Below are positions 32,018-41,742 of a DNA stretch of 64,000 bases, piece after piece (within the stretch, counting starts at the first letter, position 1; each line of letters starts with the position of its first letter). The notes beneath the pieces were generated by a model. That model made no database searches. It was not told the DNA's origin and saw only the letters and a program-made list of their open reading frames with translations. The position numbers and the translations under genes were made by a program. This DNA comes from an archaeon (GTDB lineage Archaea > Nanobdellota > Nanobdellia > Woesearchaeales > GW2011-AR9): contig JAUYKZ010000009.1 in NCBI GenBank assembly GCA_030704845.1, forward strand, positions 62,001-126,000, read 5' to 3'.

Positions 32018-32737
32018 ATGACTAAGTTTATCACGATTGTTTCTGGAAAAGGAGGCGTTGGTAAAACTACCACCACCTTAAATGTGGGCCAATCTCTTAC
32101 TTCTCTTGGAAAAAAAGTTATTCTTCTAGATGCTAACTTAGTAACCCCCAATCTTGCAATTAATTTAGGGATGATGGATCCTAAAGGAACAATTAATAAA
32201 TATCTTAGAAAGGAAAAAGGGATTACAGAGATTACGTATCTCCATGAAAGTGGAATTTCGGTGATTCCGGCATCGCCGGCTTATTCCGAATATCAAAAAA
32301 CCAATTCACAGAAATTACCAAAGATTTTTGAAGATCTTGATGGCAGTGCCGATTTTGTTCTGGTAGACGCACCAAGTGGACTGGGATATGATGTGATTAA
32401 TTTAATTAAACATAGTGATGAAGTTCTGATTGTTACCAACCCCACCATCAGTTCGGTAATGGATGCCTTGAAAACTATTCAAATTGCTAATGCTCATCAG
32501 ATAGTTGTTGCGGGAGTTGTAATAAACATGAGTAATCGAGGCAAATTTGAAATGAAACCAGAAGAAATTGAAGAAACTCTCGGCCACACTGTTCTTGCTA
32601 ATATTCGTAATGAACGTAAAATGAGAAAGGCATCTTATAAAACCATGCCTGTAACTTATATTTATCCGAAATCACGTCCAGCTAAACAATTTAACAATAT
32701 CGCTAACCATTTAGCACTTAATTTTCCTACAAAATGA
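32018..32737 (+). CDS. minD: MinD/ParA-family P-loop ATPase
   Basis: 239 residues with the deviant Walker A SGKGGVGKTTTTLN, switch I-like DANLVTPNLAINLG and Walker B FVLVDAPSGLG. Archaeal MinD homologues act in positioning of membrane or polar structures. No C-terminal amphipathic membrane-targeting helix is obvious. GGAGGG precedes the ATG. The next gene, a four-helix membrane protein, overlaps by 4 bases and may be its partner at the membrane. Confidence 0.9.
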   Translation: MTKFITIVSGKGGVGKTTTTLNVGQSLTSLGKKVILLDANLVTPNLAINLGMMDPKGTINKYLRKEKGITEITYLHESGISVIPASPAYSEYQKTNSQKLPKIFEDLDGSADFVLVDAPSGLGYDVINLIKHSDEVLIVTNPTISSVMDALKTIQIANAHQIVVAGVVINMSNRGKFEMKPEEIEETLGHTVLANIRNERKMRKASYKTMPVTYIYPKSRPAKQFNNIANHLALNFPTK

Positions 32738-33258
32738 AACAGCAACATAAATCTAATTTATTAAAGAAAGGTTGGACTGTCCGAGAAATAAATAAAGCGG
32801 AATCGATTATAGAACAGAAGGGATGGTATGACGTTCATTTTTCAAAGATTGTTTTTTGGAGTGCATTAGTAGTAATTGTTTTTGCTAACGTGATTGTTTC
32901 ATTAGTGATGATCCCATTTTTGATTGTTCTCAATTCTTGGGTTTTGTTTAGCATTACAGTACTGCTCGCCGGAATGATTGGTTTTCTTTACAATTTTTTG
33001 ATTACAGATATAGGTCATCTGGAACACAAACATCATCTTATGGCAACGATTATTGTTCCCGCTGTAGCTCTAATTAATCTTTTTGTAGTTGTGATTACTT
33101 CAAATTCTCTTATCGAACAATTAGGTGCTGGAAAAAGTCAAAATAATCCTTGGTTGATTGCGATTGTTTTTGCTGTCGCTTTTACAATCCCAGCGTTAGG
33201 AGGATATTTGAGAAGAATAAAGGAAAGTAAGAAAGCTGCTTTGCATGATCATTATTAA
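32734..33258 (+). CDS. Four-helix membrane protein, coupled to the MinD-like gene
   Basis: 174 residues. A basic amphipathic N-terminus (KKGWTVREINKAESII) precedes about four membrane segments (VFWSALVVIVFANVIVSL, LFSITVLLAGMIGFLYNFL, MATIIVPAVALINLFVVV, WLIAIVFAVAFTIPALGG). It overlaps the ATPase by ATGA. The N-terminal HTH-like stretch recurs in DPANN membrane proteins. Function unknown. Confidence 0.65.
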   Translation: MKQQHKSNLLKKGWTVREINKAESIIEQKGWYDVHFSKIVFWSALVVIVFANVIVSLVMIPFLIVLNSWVLFSITVLLAGMIGFLYNFLITDIGHLEHKHHLMATIIVPAVALINLFVVVITSNSLIEQLGAGKSQNNPWLIAIVFAVAFTIPALGGYLRRIKESKKAALHDHY

Positions 33259-33270
33259 ATGAAAAAATAG

Positions 33271-33298
33271 TTTAGTTGATTTCTAAAAATAAACTAAA
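33271..33298. terminator. Bidirectional terminator-like dyad
   Basis: TTTAGTT pairs with AACTAAA around a 14-base loop, in an AT-rich region between two convergent genes. It can form on both strands and is followed by short T/A runs. Confidence 0.35.
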
Positions 33299-33320
33299 TA
33301 GACTAAAAATTCTTAATTAA

Positions 33321-34886
33321 TCATTCCAACAACTTCTCAATTATAGCTGCATAAGCTGGTCGAGCAATAAGTACACCGAAGGAGATACCAGCAATAGTTG
33401 TAAGAGCGAACCCTTTCAATAATCCTGCACCAGCCCAAAGTAACGGAAGCATTCCAAATACCGTTGTGAAATAAGCTCCCATAACAATAAACATGGCATT
33501 TTTTATTCTTTTCTTCCAATCAGAAACGGCTTCTCCGCGCATTGTTTCGTCGGTAATGACAATCAGATGATCGACTCCCGTACCGGCTACAATAATAATT
33601 CCAGCGATTGCTGCCAAGTCAAGATTCCAACCAACGAGAGAAGCAAATCCTAAAATTAAAATCATTTCTGAAATTAAGATAAGTACCATCGGTAAAACAA
33701 TTTTGATTTTTCGGTAACGTAAGAAAACAACTACAACTACTGATGAGATTGCAAGTAACCCAACCAGCATTACATTATTTAAAAATTCTTTACCTAGAGT
33801 TGGAGAAATGGTATCTAATTTTACTACATCCAGTTTCACAGGTAAACTTCCAGTGATAATAACGGTCTGAAGTTTTTTCATTTCAAGTAAAGTATTAGTG
33901 ATAGCTTCTTGCTGAGTTCTACCCACGCCTGAACCAGAGATTTGGATATTATTAGCTGCTCTTCCTTGAAGATCACAACTAATTCTTAGACGATCAACCT
34001 CGCTATCATCCAGAAATAGAACAATATCTTCACTTAAGTAACAAGATGTTCCATCTCTTTCTGTAGCTAAATTACGAGTGGCCTCAGCTTGACGTTCAGC
34101 TGCTTCCGGACTTAAAGTAATACTAAAGAAGAAACTACAAGCATAACCTTCACCAGTTTGAGAACAACCTTGAGATGGATTTATCCCGGAACATTCTGCG
34201 CTTCTACAAACATAAGTAATATCATCTTTACCTCCGGCCATTACTGTTTCACCGGAGATTTTTGCTTCAAACTTGCCTTGTTTAGCTAATAATTCTTTTA
34301 CTTCTTGTTCCGTAACACCGGCAATTTCAATCACGATAAAATCTTTCCCAGAAAGATCTTTAGCTGGACGAACAACCACATCACTTAAACCATAAACATT
34401 AAGTCTTTCCTTTAAACTGCCAATTGTAATATCAAGATCTTCAGGAGTAATTGCAGTTTCTGGTTCTAGAAGAACACGAATACCTCCTTCCAAATCAAGA
34501 CCCTTCCTTAAATTAGAAGTAGGAGCATCAGAAATTCTCAATCCAATGTTCTCGGTTGATTCCGGAGCTAAAAAAGTATAAACTTGTTTCGTTGTTTCCA
34601 AACGTACTGTTTGATTTTGTTTTAAATTACTTAACGCATTAAAATAATCTATTTCATTAGTTAATTTCTGCCCGTTGATTGAAAGAACTACTTCTTTAGA
34701 TAACGGTTGAAGTTTAGCCGAAGGATTTTCGATACCGGCATTTGCTGCTGTTGAATTAGGTATAACGCTTCTAATTACAACCCCATCATTACCAAAGATT
34801 TGAGGATTTATCGCAACAAGAGAGAAAACTATAAACATCATCAACATGATAACTCTCCAATTTAGTAAAGCTTTTTTTAAGGTCAT
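33321..34886 (-). CDS. secD: Protein-export membrane protein SecD
   Basis: Accessory translocon subunit that uses the proton gradient to assist export. The 521-residue protein has an N-terminal membrane helix, a PDZ-like stretch (IRSVIPNSTAANAGIENP), the SecD motif LRKGLDLEGGIRVLLEPE, a large extracytoplasmic domain, and the C-terminal RND-type membrane bundle (IAGIIIVAGTGVDHLIVITDE). The extracytoplasmic part carries six cysteines (residues about 225-305), which is unusual and may form disulfides. It overlaps the secF stop by ATGA. Confidence 0.95.
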   Translation of the reverse strand: MTLKKALLNWRVIMLMMFIVFSLVAINPQIFGNDGVVIRSVIPNSTAANAGIENPSAKLQPLSKEVVLSINGQKLTNEIDYFNALSNLKQNQTVRLETTKQVYTFLAPESTENIGLRISDAPTSNLRKGLDLEGGIRVLLEPETAITPEDLDITIGSLKERLNVYGLSDVVVRPAKDLSGKDFIVIEIAGVTEQEVKELLAKQGKFEAKISGETVMAGGKDDITYVCRSAECSGINPSQGCSQTGEGYACSFFFSITLSPEAAERQAEATRNLATERDGTSCYLSEDIVLFLDDSEVDRLRISCDLQGRAANNIQISGSGVGRTQQEAITNTLLEMKKLQTVIITGSLPVKLDVVKLDTISPTLGKEFLNNVMLVGLLAISSVVVVVFLRYRKIKIVLPMVLILISEMILILGFASLVGWNLDLAAIAGIIIVAGTGVDHLIVITDETMRGEAVSDWKKRIKNAMFIVMGAYFTTVFGMLPLLWAGAGLLKGFALTTIAGISFGVLIARPAYAAIIEKLLE

Positions 34887-35770
34887 TTTCGATGCCCCTT
34901 TCTTTCAAGATATAAACGTAAGATTCCAACGTTTTGAATCCAGGTCATAATAAGATCGACTATTAAACCAATAAAAATAATTAACACAATTTGTTTTATA
35001 ATATCACTTTGAACAAATAATAAAGCAACCAATACCGCAATCAAAGTTGTACCAGTCATCGTAAATCCAGTTTTCATTGCGCTATATACTCTCTCCATTA
35101 CTGTAAGTTCAGTTCTTTTTAGAACTCTCGTACTTAAGAGAATGTCAGTGTCAACTGAATAACCAATCAACATCAAGAAAGCTGCAATCCCCGCTGTACT
35201 TAGTCTTTCTCCAGTAAGATTGAAAACGGCTAAAGTAACTACGATATCTGAAAAAGCTGCAAGAATCACAGCCATACTCGGAGCAATACTTCTAAAATAA
35301 ATAAACACAACCAAGCCCATCAATAAAAATGCGATAAGAAGAGCCATTGCAGTTTGTTTGAAAAAACTTTCTCCCAAAGATGAACCTACAATTTCAATAC
35401 TGAAATCATTTTTGGAAAGGCCAGTTTCTTTTTCCAGAATCTTAACGACTGAAGAAATCTCTTGTTCATCCTCAGCATCTGTATCTATAGCAATCGCTAC
35501 AACTTCACCAGCCGAATGAATTGTACGAACAGTAATGTCAGCTTTCTGGAAATTTGAAGACAGTTCATTTCTAAGATTATCCACATTAAATGAACCACTA
35601 TAAGGTAAGGTAATTGTTGAACCACCCTTTAAAGAAATCCCCTTATTAACAAAATCTCCAGTTGCAGAATATTGCAATCCAATCTGGATTAATGCGGCTA
35701 GAAGAATTATGAACGGAAGTAAAAGTAATAATTTGTACTTGTCCTCATAAAATTTCTTTATCGGATTCAT
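34883..35770 (-). CDS. secF: Protein-export membrane protein SecF
   Basis: Partner of SecD. 295 residues with the SecF start (FYEDKYKLLLLLPFIILLA), GISLKGGSTITLPY (the GGT-like motif) and the conserved membrane segment TAGIAAFLMLIGYSVDTDILLSTRVLK. The usual order secF-secD of archaea is kept. A TATA box (CTTTATAAAAAG) lies about 30 bases before the ATG. Confidence 0.95.
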   Translation of the reverse strand: MNPIKKFYEDKYKLLLLLPFIILLAALIQIGLQYSATGDFVNKGISLKGGSTITLPYSGSFNVDNLRNELSSNFQKADITVRTIHSAGEVVAIAIDTDAEDEQEISSVVKILEKETGLSKNDFSIEIVGSSLGESFFKQTAMALLIAFLLMGLVVFIYFRSIAPSMAVILAAFSDIVVTLAVFNLTGERLSTAGIAAFLMLIGYSVDTDILLSTRVLKRTELTVMERVYSAMKTGFTMTGTTLIAVLVALLFVQSDIIKQIVLIIFIGLIVDLIMTWIQNVGILRLYLERKGHRK

Positions 35771-35899
35771 TCTTGGGATTAATAGAGTGGTCTTTTTATA
35801 AAGATTATGGAGATGAATGGATTCTTAAGTTGTAAACAGCTACATTCCAACTGTGAAAACATTTATATATGATTCAGCCCCCCTTATTATAGTATAAAT

Positions 35900-36847
35900 A
35901 TGGCAGACTTGCTAAGAGTAAAGGGTGTGACGAAAGAGTATAAGAAAGATCGTGTTCTAGAAGATGCTAACCTTGTTATCGAGGAAGGCGATATCGTAGG
36001 AGTAATTGGTCAATCGGGAAGTGGAAAAACTACCTTGCTTAGTTTAATTGCTGGATTTATCGAACCAACAGATGGCGAAGTGGTTTACATCTCTAAAGTA
36101 GACAAAGCTGAACATAATATTCATGAAAATCTTCATAAAATAAAAGGCCACATAGGTTTTACCCAACAGAGAAATTCATTCTATGGAAAATTAACCGTGA
36201 TGGAAAATCTTGTTCTTTTCGGGAGATTATGTGGATTACCTAATAAAACCGTTTTGGCAAACGCTAAAAATTTATTAGATTTCACCCATTTAACTGAACA
36301 TCACAATAAACTTGCTGAACAACTATCTGGTGGAATGCAAAAGAGATTAGACATCTCCTGTAGTTTAGTTCATAAACCAAAAATTTTATTGTTAGACGAG
36401 CCAACGGCCGATTTAGATCCAATACTACGAAGAGAAATTCTTAATTTATTGCAGGAAGTTAATAAACAAGGAGTTACCATAGTTATTGCTTCTCACAACC
36501 TTGATGAAGTGGAATCTATTTGTAACAAAGTTGCGGTTATCCATCAAGGAAAAGTTCATAGTTTCGGATTAATTGATGATGTGAGAAAACCATATCTCAG
36601 AGACCATTTCACCATAAACATTCAGCCGGGAGCTGATAAAGAAAGACTTTTGAATCATCTTAAGCAACTCCAAATATCAAAAATCATCGATCATAATGGT
36701 AATCTACAAATTTATCCTGAAAAATTGGAACATACAATGTCTAGTTTAATTGGATTCATCAGAGATGAACATCTTAATTTCCACGACTTAAACATCCAGA
36801 AACCAAGTTTAAGAGATGTTTTTGAGCAGATTGCTGGTAAAGATTGA
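35900..36847 (+). CDS. ABC transporter ATP-binding subunit
   Basis: 315 residues: Walker A GQSGSGKTTLL, Q-loop GFTQQRNSFYGKLTVMENL, signature LSGGMQKRLDISCSL, Walker B ILLLDEPTADLDP and the H-loop IASHN. The C-terminal domain (from about residue 220) resembles that of drug or lipid ABC-2 exporters. It drives the permease encoded 25 bases downstream. A TATA box (TTTATATAT) lies about 30 bases before the ATG, indicating a leaderless mRNA. Confidence 0.93.
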   Translation: MADLLRVKGVTKEYKKDRVLEDANLVIEEGDIVGVIGQSGSGKTTLLSLIAGFIEPTDGEVVYISKVDKAEHNIHENLHKIKGHIGFTQQRNSFYGKLTVMENLVLFGRLCGLPNKTVLANAKNLLDFTHLTEHHNKLAEQLSGGMQKRLDISCSLVHKPKILLLDEPTADLDPILRREILNLLQEVNKQGVTIVIASHNLDEVESICNKVAVIHQGKVHSFGLIDDVRKPYLRDHFTINIQPGADKERLLNHLKQLQISKIIDHNGNLQIYPEKLEHTMSSLIGFIRDEHLNFHDLNIQKPSLRDVFEQIAGKD

Positions 36848-36872
36848 GAATTTAAAAGAGAGGTAAGTATAG

Positions 36873-38588
36873 ATGAAAGCACTTTGGCTATTAACAAAAA
36901 AGAATCTTCAGATACTTATTAGATCAAAAAGTTCAGCGCTGATTGTTATTTTTGCTCCATTATTACTCATCTTAATTTTGGGATTGTCTTATGACACAAG
37001 TAACAATTTCTCTTTAACTATCGGAGTTCATGCTACTTCATTTAGTGATGATGTAAATTCTTTTGTTAGTTTACTTGAAGAAGAAGGATTTACAATTGAA
37101 AAATACGAAGATTCAGTCGATCCTTGTCGGAAAGATATTATTGGAGGCAAAGTAAACACCTGCATAGTTTTACCAGAAAGTCTTCAAGTTGAAGGGAACC
37201 AACCGAAAGAGGTTATATTTTATATTGATCCAAGCAGAATAAATTTGGTTTGGATTATCCAAGAATCTGTTGGAGAAAAATTTAATCTTAAAGCCCAAGA
37301 GATTTCCCAAGATTTGAGTCAAAATCTTCTATTAACCTTACAAGATACTCGCAATACGATTAATAGTAACATGAATACTATTGGAATAATTAAAGAAAAA
37401 AGTTCTTCCGCTTCCAGTTCTGCCTCTTCATTAAAATCAAGTTTAGATAGTGTAGATTTGATTGTTCCCGATACGACTTACAACATCACTTCAGTCGCAA
37501 CAGCAAGAACCGGAGTAACTAATGCACAAGGGAATATTGATCAAGCTTTAGATGCATTAAGTGATTCTAACATCAGCGGTTCGGAAAAACAAACAATCTC
37601 TAAAGCTTTAAATGACGCAGATGATGAATTGGGAGATCTTGCGATTATTTTCGCTTCGAACGGTAATGCTAGTTTAGAAATCATGATTAATACCATGAAT
37701 ACCGAACTTCAAAATGTTAAAGCAAGTTTGGGTACTGCTGCTGCGGCAATCGATGCAACAAGAACAGACATGAGTACAGTAGCAACATCATTACAAGAGA
37801 TAAACGTTAACATCGACAATATTGGTACTTCATTAAGCACAATTACGACACAATTAGATTCACAAAAAGTTACCGATGCCTCAACAATTTCTAAACCTCT
37901 CACGACCAGAATTGAAAATGTCGTCGAAGAAGGAACATTTCTTAATTTTCTTTTCCCAGCCTTATTAGTCCTGGCAGTAATGTTCGGTTCATTGTTGTTA
38001 GGAACTACGTTGGTAATGATTGAAAAAAATAGTCCTGCCTTCATAAGAAATTATTTCTTGCCAGTAAGTAAAATAAGTTTCATCTCTGCAATTTATTTAA
38101 CTAATGTTTTTCTATCATTGATTCAAATAGTCGTGATTCTAGGAATTGCTTTATTATTCCTTGATACACTTCTGACTTCAATACCCGCAGTGGCCTTAGT
38201 ACTATTCCTCGCTGCAACCATCTTCATTTTCTTAGGTATGATCATAGGATATCTTTTTGCTTCAGAAGAAACAGCCATTTTAGCATCAATCTCTTTAGGT
38301 AGTTTACTCTTATCATTATCAGGAGTATTATTACCATTAGAAGGATTATCACCCATTTTGAGACAAATCACAGTATATAACCCATTTGTTATTGCTGAAA
38401 AATTAATAAGACAATTTTTTATATTTGGTTCATCTTTCAGTAGCGTCTGGCAAGACTTATTATTGTTAGTTGGTTACGCGATAATCCTCTTCGTCGTAAT
38501 CATTTTAGTTGAGACTGTGCTCCACAAACATTTTGTTGCTAGGTGGATGAAACATCACAAGAAAGTTCACCACAAAAAGAAAGCTTAA
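36873..38588 (+). CDS. ABC-2 type transporter permease
   Basis: 571 residues with one N-terminal membrane helix (SALIVIFAPLLLILILGL), a long extracytoplasmic part (about residues 40-350) rich in Ser/Thr/Asn and coiled-coil-like, then about six membrane segments (FLFPALLVLAVMFGSLLLGTTLV onward). That is the ABC2_membrane_3/YhgE-like plan. It pairs with the preceding ATPase. GAGAGGT precedes the ATG. The substrate is not evident. The C-terminus is His/Lys-rich (KHHKKVHHKKK). Confidence 0.9.
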   Translation: MKALWLLTKKNLQILIRSKSSALIVIFAPLLLILILGLSYDTSNNFSLTIGVHATSFSDDVNSFVSLLEEEGFTIEKYEDSVDPCRKDIIGGKVNTCIVLPESLQVEGNQPKEVIFYIDPSRINLVWIIQESVGEKFNLKAQEISQDLSQNLLLTLQDTRNTINSNMNTIGIIKEKSSSASSSASSLKSSLDSVDLIVPDTTYNITSVATARTGVTNAQGNIDQALDALSDSNISGSEKQTISKALNDADDELGDLAIIFASNGNASLEIMINTMNTELQNVKASLGTAAAAIDATRTDMSTVATSLQEINVNIDNIGTSLSTITTQLDSQKVTDASTISKPLTTRIENVVEEGTFLNFLFPALLVLAVMFGSLLLGTTLVMIEKNSPAFIRNYFLPVSKISFISAIYLTNVFLSLIQIVVILGIALLFLDTLLTSIPAVALVLFLAATIFIFLGMIIGYLFASEETAILASISLGSLLLSLSGVLLPLEGLSPILRQITVYNPFVIAEKLIRQFFIFGSSFSSVWQDLLLLVGYAIILFVVIILVETVLHKHFVARWMKHHKKVHHKKKA

Positions 38589-38621
38589 GATTTATAATAG
38601 AATAATCATTTCTTAGTTATT

Positions 38622-39101
38622 ATGACCACAATAATAATTACCGGAACTCCGGGTGTTGGCAAATCAACTTTAGCTGAGGCTTTAAGAAAAAAAGATTTTT
38701 GGAGACTTGATATTCACCATTATTATGAAGATATTTCAACGGCTTATAATCGGTCTAAACAATGCTATGATTTAGATATGAAAAAAGTAGAGAAACTAGT
38801 AAAAGAAAAAATTAAGGAGCATCCAAAGATAGTTATCGATTCTCACGTTGCCCACTTACTTCCGTCAAAATTAGTAGATTTATGTGTAGTCTTAGTTTGT
38901 TCAGATTTGAAATTGTTACAAAAAAGGTTAGAAAAAAGAGGATACACCCAGAAGAAAGTCAGAGAAAATTTAGACGCAGAAATTTTCCAAATATGTTTAT
39001 TAGAATCTTTGGAAAATGGACATAATGTTATGATATTTGATGTCGGAAAAAAACAAAGTTTAAAGAAAATGGTTGACGCGATTTATTTAAAGACAAAATA
39101 A
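38622..39101 (+). CDS. Fap7/AK6-type adenylate kinase-like NTPase
   Basis: 159 residues. P-loop GTPGVGKSTLAEAL, then the AK6 signature VIDSHVAHLLPSKLVDLCVVL, and the C-terminal RLEKRGYTQKKVRENLDAEIFQICLLES. The archaeal/eukaryotic Fap7 protein acts in small-subunit maturation together with uS11. Length is normal. It converges with and slightly overlaps gene 39083-39817. Confidence 0.92.
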   Translation: MTTIIITGTPGVGKSTLAEALRKKDFWRLDIHHYYEDISTAYNRSKQCYDLDMKKVEKLVKEKIKEHPKIVIDSHVAHLLPSKLVDLCVVLVCSDLKLLQKRLEKRGYTQKKVRENLDAEIFQICLLESLENGHNVMIFDVGKKQSLKKMVDAIYLKTK

Positions 39102-39817
39102 TCTAGATATCTTAAATGAAATAAATCACTTAAATTAAAGTCTCTTCTTAACATAAATCCAACCAGGCTTTGCATACTGAGATCATAATCTACCTGTTTT
39201 GGTTCAGATAAGCCATCTGGAAGTCTAAAAGCAAGAGTGCCATCTTTTCTAGCATGAAAACTAACTTCTCCCTTGCCAGAATAAACACAACGACCACCAC
39301 CGGATACAGTTATTTGTGGATCTCTCTTGTTTGGTTCTGCTTGAGCATTATTTGATCGAGAAGGATAAGAAACTGTAAATGATGCTCCCTCTTTGAAGTT
39401 CCCATCACGTTGCATGTCAAATTTATAACTCAATTCCACATGAGTTATTCTACCCCTCATCAAAGTTATTGCGTAAGACATTTTGACAGGATAGTCTCTT
39501 CCAATAACTTTTTCAGCTTTAAATCTCTGTTCATCCCTAACCAAGGCTAAACAATCAATTAAATCAAATTCATGAGGAACTTCTAAAGAACCTTTTTTTT
39601 GAGGAGAAGCTCCCCATTGAACACGAGGATGATATAACTCACCTTCGTCATCGTGTGGAAGAACTAATGGTAAACCCCCGTTTGACCAATGTAAAAAATA
39701 ATTGGTAGCCTCATCATTCCTAAGTAATCTGCTTAAAAATGATTGCCGGGAAAATGGAAGTTTAATCCCCTGATTAACCGGTTCTTCAAGTTCCATCAAA
39801 TCTTCAAGGAAAGTCAT
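39083..39817 (-). CDS. Hypothetical protein
   Basis: 244-residue soluble protein that I do not recognise. It contains a glycine-rich stretch (TVSGGGRCVYSGKGEVSFHARKDG), strand-rich segments (VKMSYAITLMRGRITHVELSYKF) and no membrane helix. Its 3' end overlaps the Fap7 gene by 19 bases on the opposite strand. Unlike its neighbours it looks like an accessory gene. Confidence 0.6.
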   Translation of the reverse strand: MTFLEDLMELEEPVNQGIKLPFSRQSFLSRLLRNDEATNYFLHWSNGGLPLVLPHDDEGELYHPRVQWGASPQKKGSLEVPHEFDLIDCLALVRDEQRFKAEKVIGRDYPVKMSYAITLMRGRITHVELSYKFDMQRDGNFKEGASFTVSYPSRSNNAQAEPNKRDPQITVSGGGRCVYSGKGEVSFHARKDGTLAFRLPDGLSEPKQVDYDLSMQSLVGFMLRRDFNLSDLFHLRYLDYFVFK

Positions 39818-39912
39818 ATTAGGATTAGATTGGGGTTTGTTTTATAAATATTTTTGATAATTTATTGAACATCACCAAATCTTTATAAATCTCCGCTCGA
39901 ATTCAGGGTTTA

Positions 39913-41013
39913 ATGTCTATTGCACCCCAAGAACGGTTAAAAATTAAACGTTTAGTTAAAGAACTTAAGACGCACAAAGCTCCACATACTGAATTTGTTT
40001 CTGTTTATATTCCAGCCGGCTATGAACTATCAAAAATCGTCCAACATTTAGCTGAAGAACAAGGGACCGCTTCTAACATTAAATCGGCAGTTACAAGAAA
40101 GAACGTGCAAGGAGCATTGGAAAAAATGATTCAGCATCTGAAAGGATTTTCCAGAACGCCAGAGAAAGGATTAGTCATTTTTACCGGAAATATTGCAGCG
40201 GCTGAAGGTAAGACTGATATGAGAGTCTGGAGTGCAGAACCGCCTGCTCCTTTAAACATCAGGCTTTATCGATGTGACAAAGCCTTTGTTACGGATATTT
40301 TAGAAGAAATGATTGTTGATCACAGTGCTTACGGTTTAGTAGTTTTAGATAAAAGAGATGCAATGATTGCCTTATTAAGAGGAAAAACAATTATCCCATT
40401 ACAAAAAACTCATTCTGAAGTTCCTGGAAAATTTAAAGCTGGAGGACAATCCGCAGCTCGTTTTGCACGTCTTAGAGAAGGAGCTACGAAAGACCATTTC
40501 AAAAAAATTGCAGAATATATGAAAGACCAATTTTTGCCATTAGGAAATAATTTGAAGGGGATAATCATCGGTGGTCCAGGAATAACCGTTACCGATTTCT
40601 TAAATAAAGATTATTTGACTGGAGATATAAAGAGAAAAATTCTTGGAACAAAAGACCTATCTTACACCGGAGATTTTGGCTTGCAAGAACTTCTTGACAG
40701 AGCACAAGATTTACTTTCCGAAGAAGAAGTTGTTCAAGAGAAAAAAATTATGACCAGATTTTTTGAAACCTTTAGAGAAAATCCAAAAAAAATAACTTAT
40801 GGTGAACGTGAAACCATGAAAGCTTTGGAAATGAACGCGGTCGATGTTCTTTTAATTTCTGAAGTGGTTTCAGATGAAAAGATCATGGAATTAGAAGAGA
40901 AAGCTGAAGTTGGTGGATCAATAGTAGTAATGGTTTCCACGGAAACAAGGGAAGGAGCTCAGTTGAGAGATCTTGGTGGAGTAGCAGCAATCTTAAGGTA
41001 CGAAGTGGAATGA
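39913..41013 (+). CDS. prf1: Peptide chain release factor aRF1, compact form
   Basis: Recognises all three stop codons and triggers peptide release. The codon-recognition loop has ASNIKSAVTR (NIKS), and the catalytic GGQ lies in GKFKAGGQSAARFARLREGA. At 366 residues it is about 40 shorter than most archaeal aRF1. Domain 3 goes straight from VDVLLISEVV to a short helix and GSIVVMVSTETREGAQL, without the cysteine-bearing minidomain found in many homologues. A TATA box (TTTATAAATC) precedes a leaderless start. Confidence 0.95.
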   Translation: MSIAPQERLKIKRLVKELKTHKAPHTEFVSVYIPAGYELSKIVQHLAEEQGTASNIKSAVTRKNVQGALEKMIQHLKGFSRTPEKGLVIFTGNIAAAEGKTDMRVWSAEPPAPLNIRLYRCDKAFVTDILEEMIVDHSAYGLVVLDKRDAMIALLRGKTIIPLQKTHSEVPGKFKAGGQSAARFARLREGATKDHFKKIAEYMKDQFLPLGNNLKGIIIGGPGITVTDFLNKDYLTGDIKRKILGTKDLSYTGDFGLQELLDRAQDLLSEEEVVQEKKIMTRFFETFRENPKKITYGERETMKALEMNAVDVLLISEVVSDEKIMELEEKAEVGGSIVVMVSTETREGAQLRDLGGVAAILRYEVE

Positions 41014-41702
41014 GAATGGACCTAATCCAAGAATCTTACCAAAGACTTTTTCCATTAAAAGAATTTGGATATCAAACTAAAATTGAATATAATCGAAGAT
41101 TGAGTAATTTTAATGCAAACATTTCTCTGCATAAGAATATTATCACCATCAAGATGAATCTTCTTTGGAAAAATATTGATGAAGAAATAAAAATTGGATT
41201 GATCCAACACTTGTTATGTAAAATATTCAAATCAAAGAAAACAACTACAAATATTGATATTTATACTAATTTCACAAAAAATATTCCATTACTTACTCCT
41301 AAAACAAATATTGACCCATTATTAGAAAAATCATTCTGCCGAGTAAATCTTGATTTATTGGGGGGAACTGTGGAAATGCCTAATCTGCGGTGGGGAAGAG
41401 ACTCTAAAAGAAAATTAGCGTGTTATAATTATCACAGTGACACGATAACTGTATCTACCATTTTTAAAGAAGCACAATCCGAGGTTTTAGATTTTTTGAT
41501 GTACCATGAAATGCTCCATAAACATTTTCAGTTCACCCATAATAATGGGCGACATTCATACCATAACAAAGATTTTAGAGATGCAGAAAAGATGTATCCC
41601 AACCACCAACTTATCGAGAAGGAAATCAATTCTATCATTAGAAAAAGCCGACGGATTACTCGAAAAGAAACCACGCCAAAATTGTGGAATTTTTTTCATT
41701 AA
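41010..41702 (+). CDS. Zinc metallopeptidase-like protein (YgjP/SprT-like)
   Basis: 230 residues. The C-terminal half has MYHEMLHKHFQF (HExxH type), a downstream RHSYHNKDFRDAEKMYPN that supplies a third histidine, and WGRDSKRKLACYNYHSDTITVS, which matches the YgjP/SprT-like pattern. The N-terminal half is basic and without cysteines. It overlaps the aRF1 stop by ATGA, so the two are translationally coupled. The substrate is unknown. Confidence 0.8.
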   Translation: MRMDLIQESYQRLFPLKEFGYQTKIEYNRRLSNFNANISLHKNIITIKMNLLWKNIDEEIKIGLIQHLLCKIFKSKKTTTNIDIYTNFTKNIPLLTPKTNIDPLLEKSFCRVNLDLLGGTVEMPNLRWGRDSKRKLACYNYHSDTITVSTIFKEAQSEVLDFLMYHEMLHKHFQFTHNNGRHSYHNKDFRDAEKMYPNHQLIEKEINSIIRKSRRITRKETTPKLWNFFH

Positions 41703-41742
41703 GTGCGATATCTTTATAAATAACCATCTTTTTTAGCGTACT

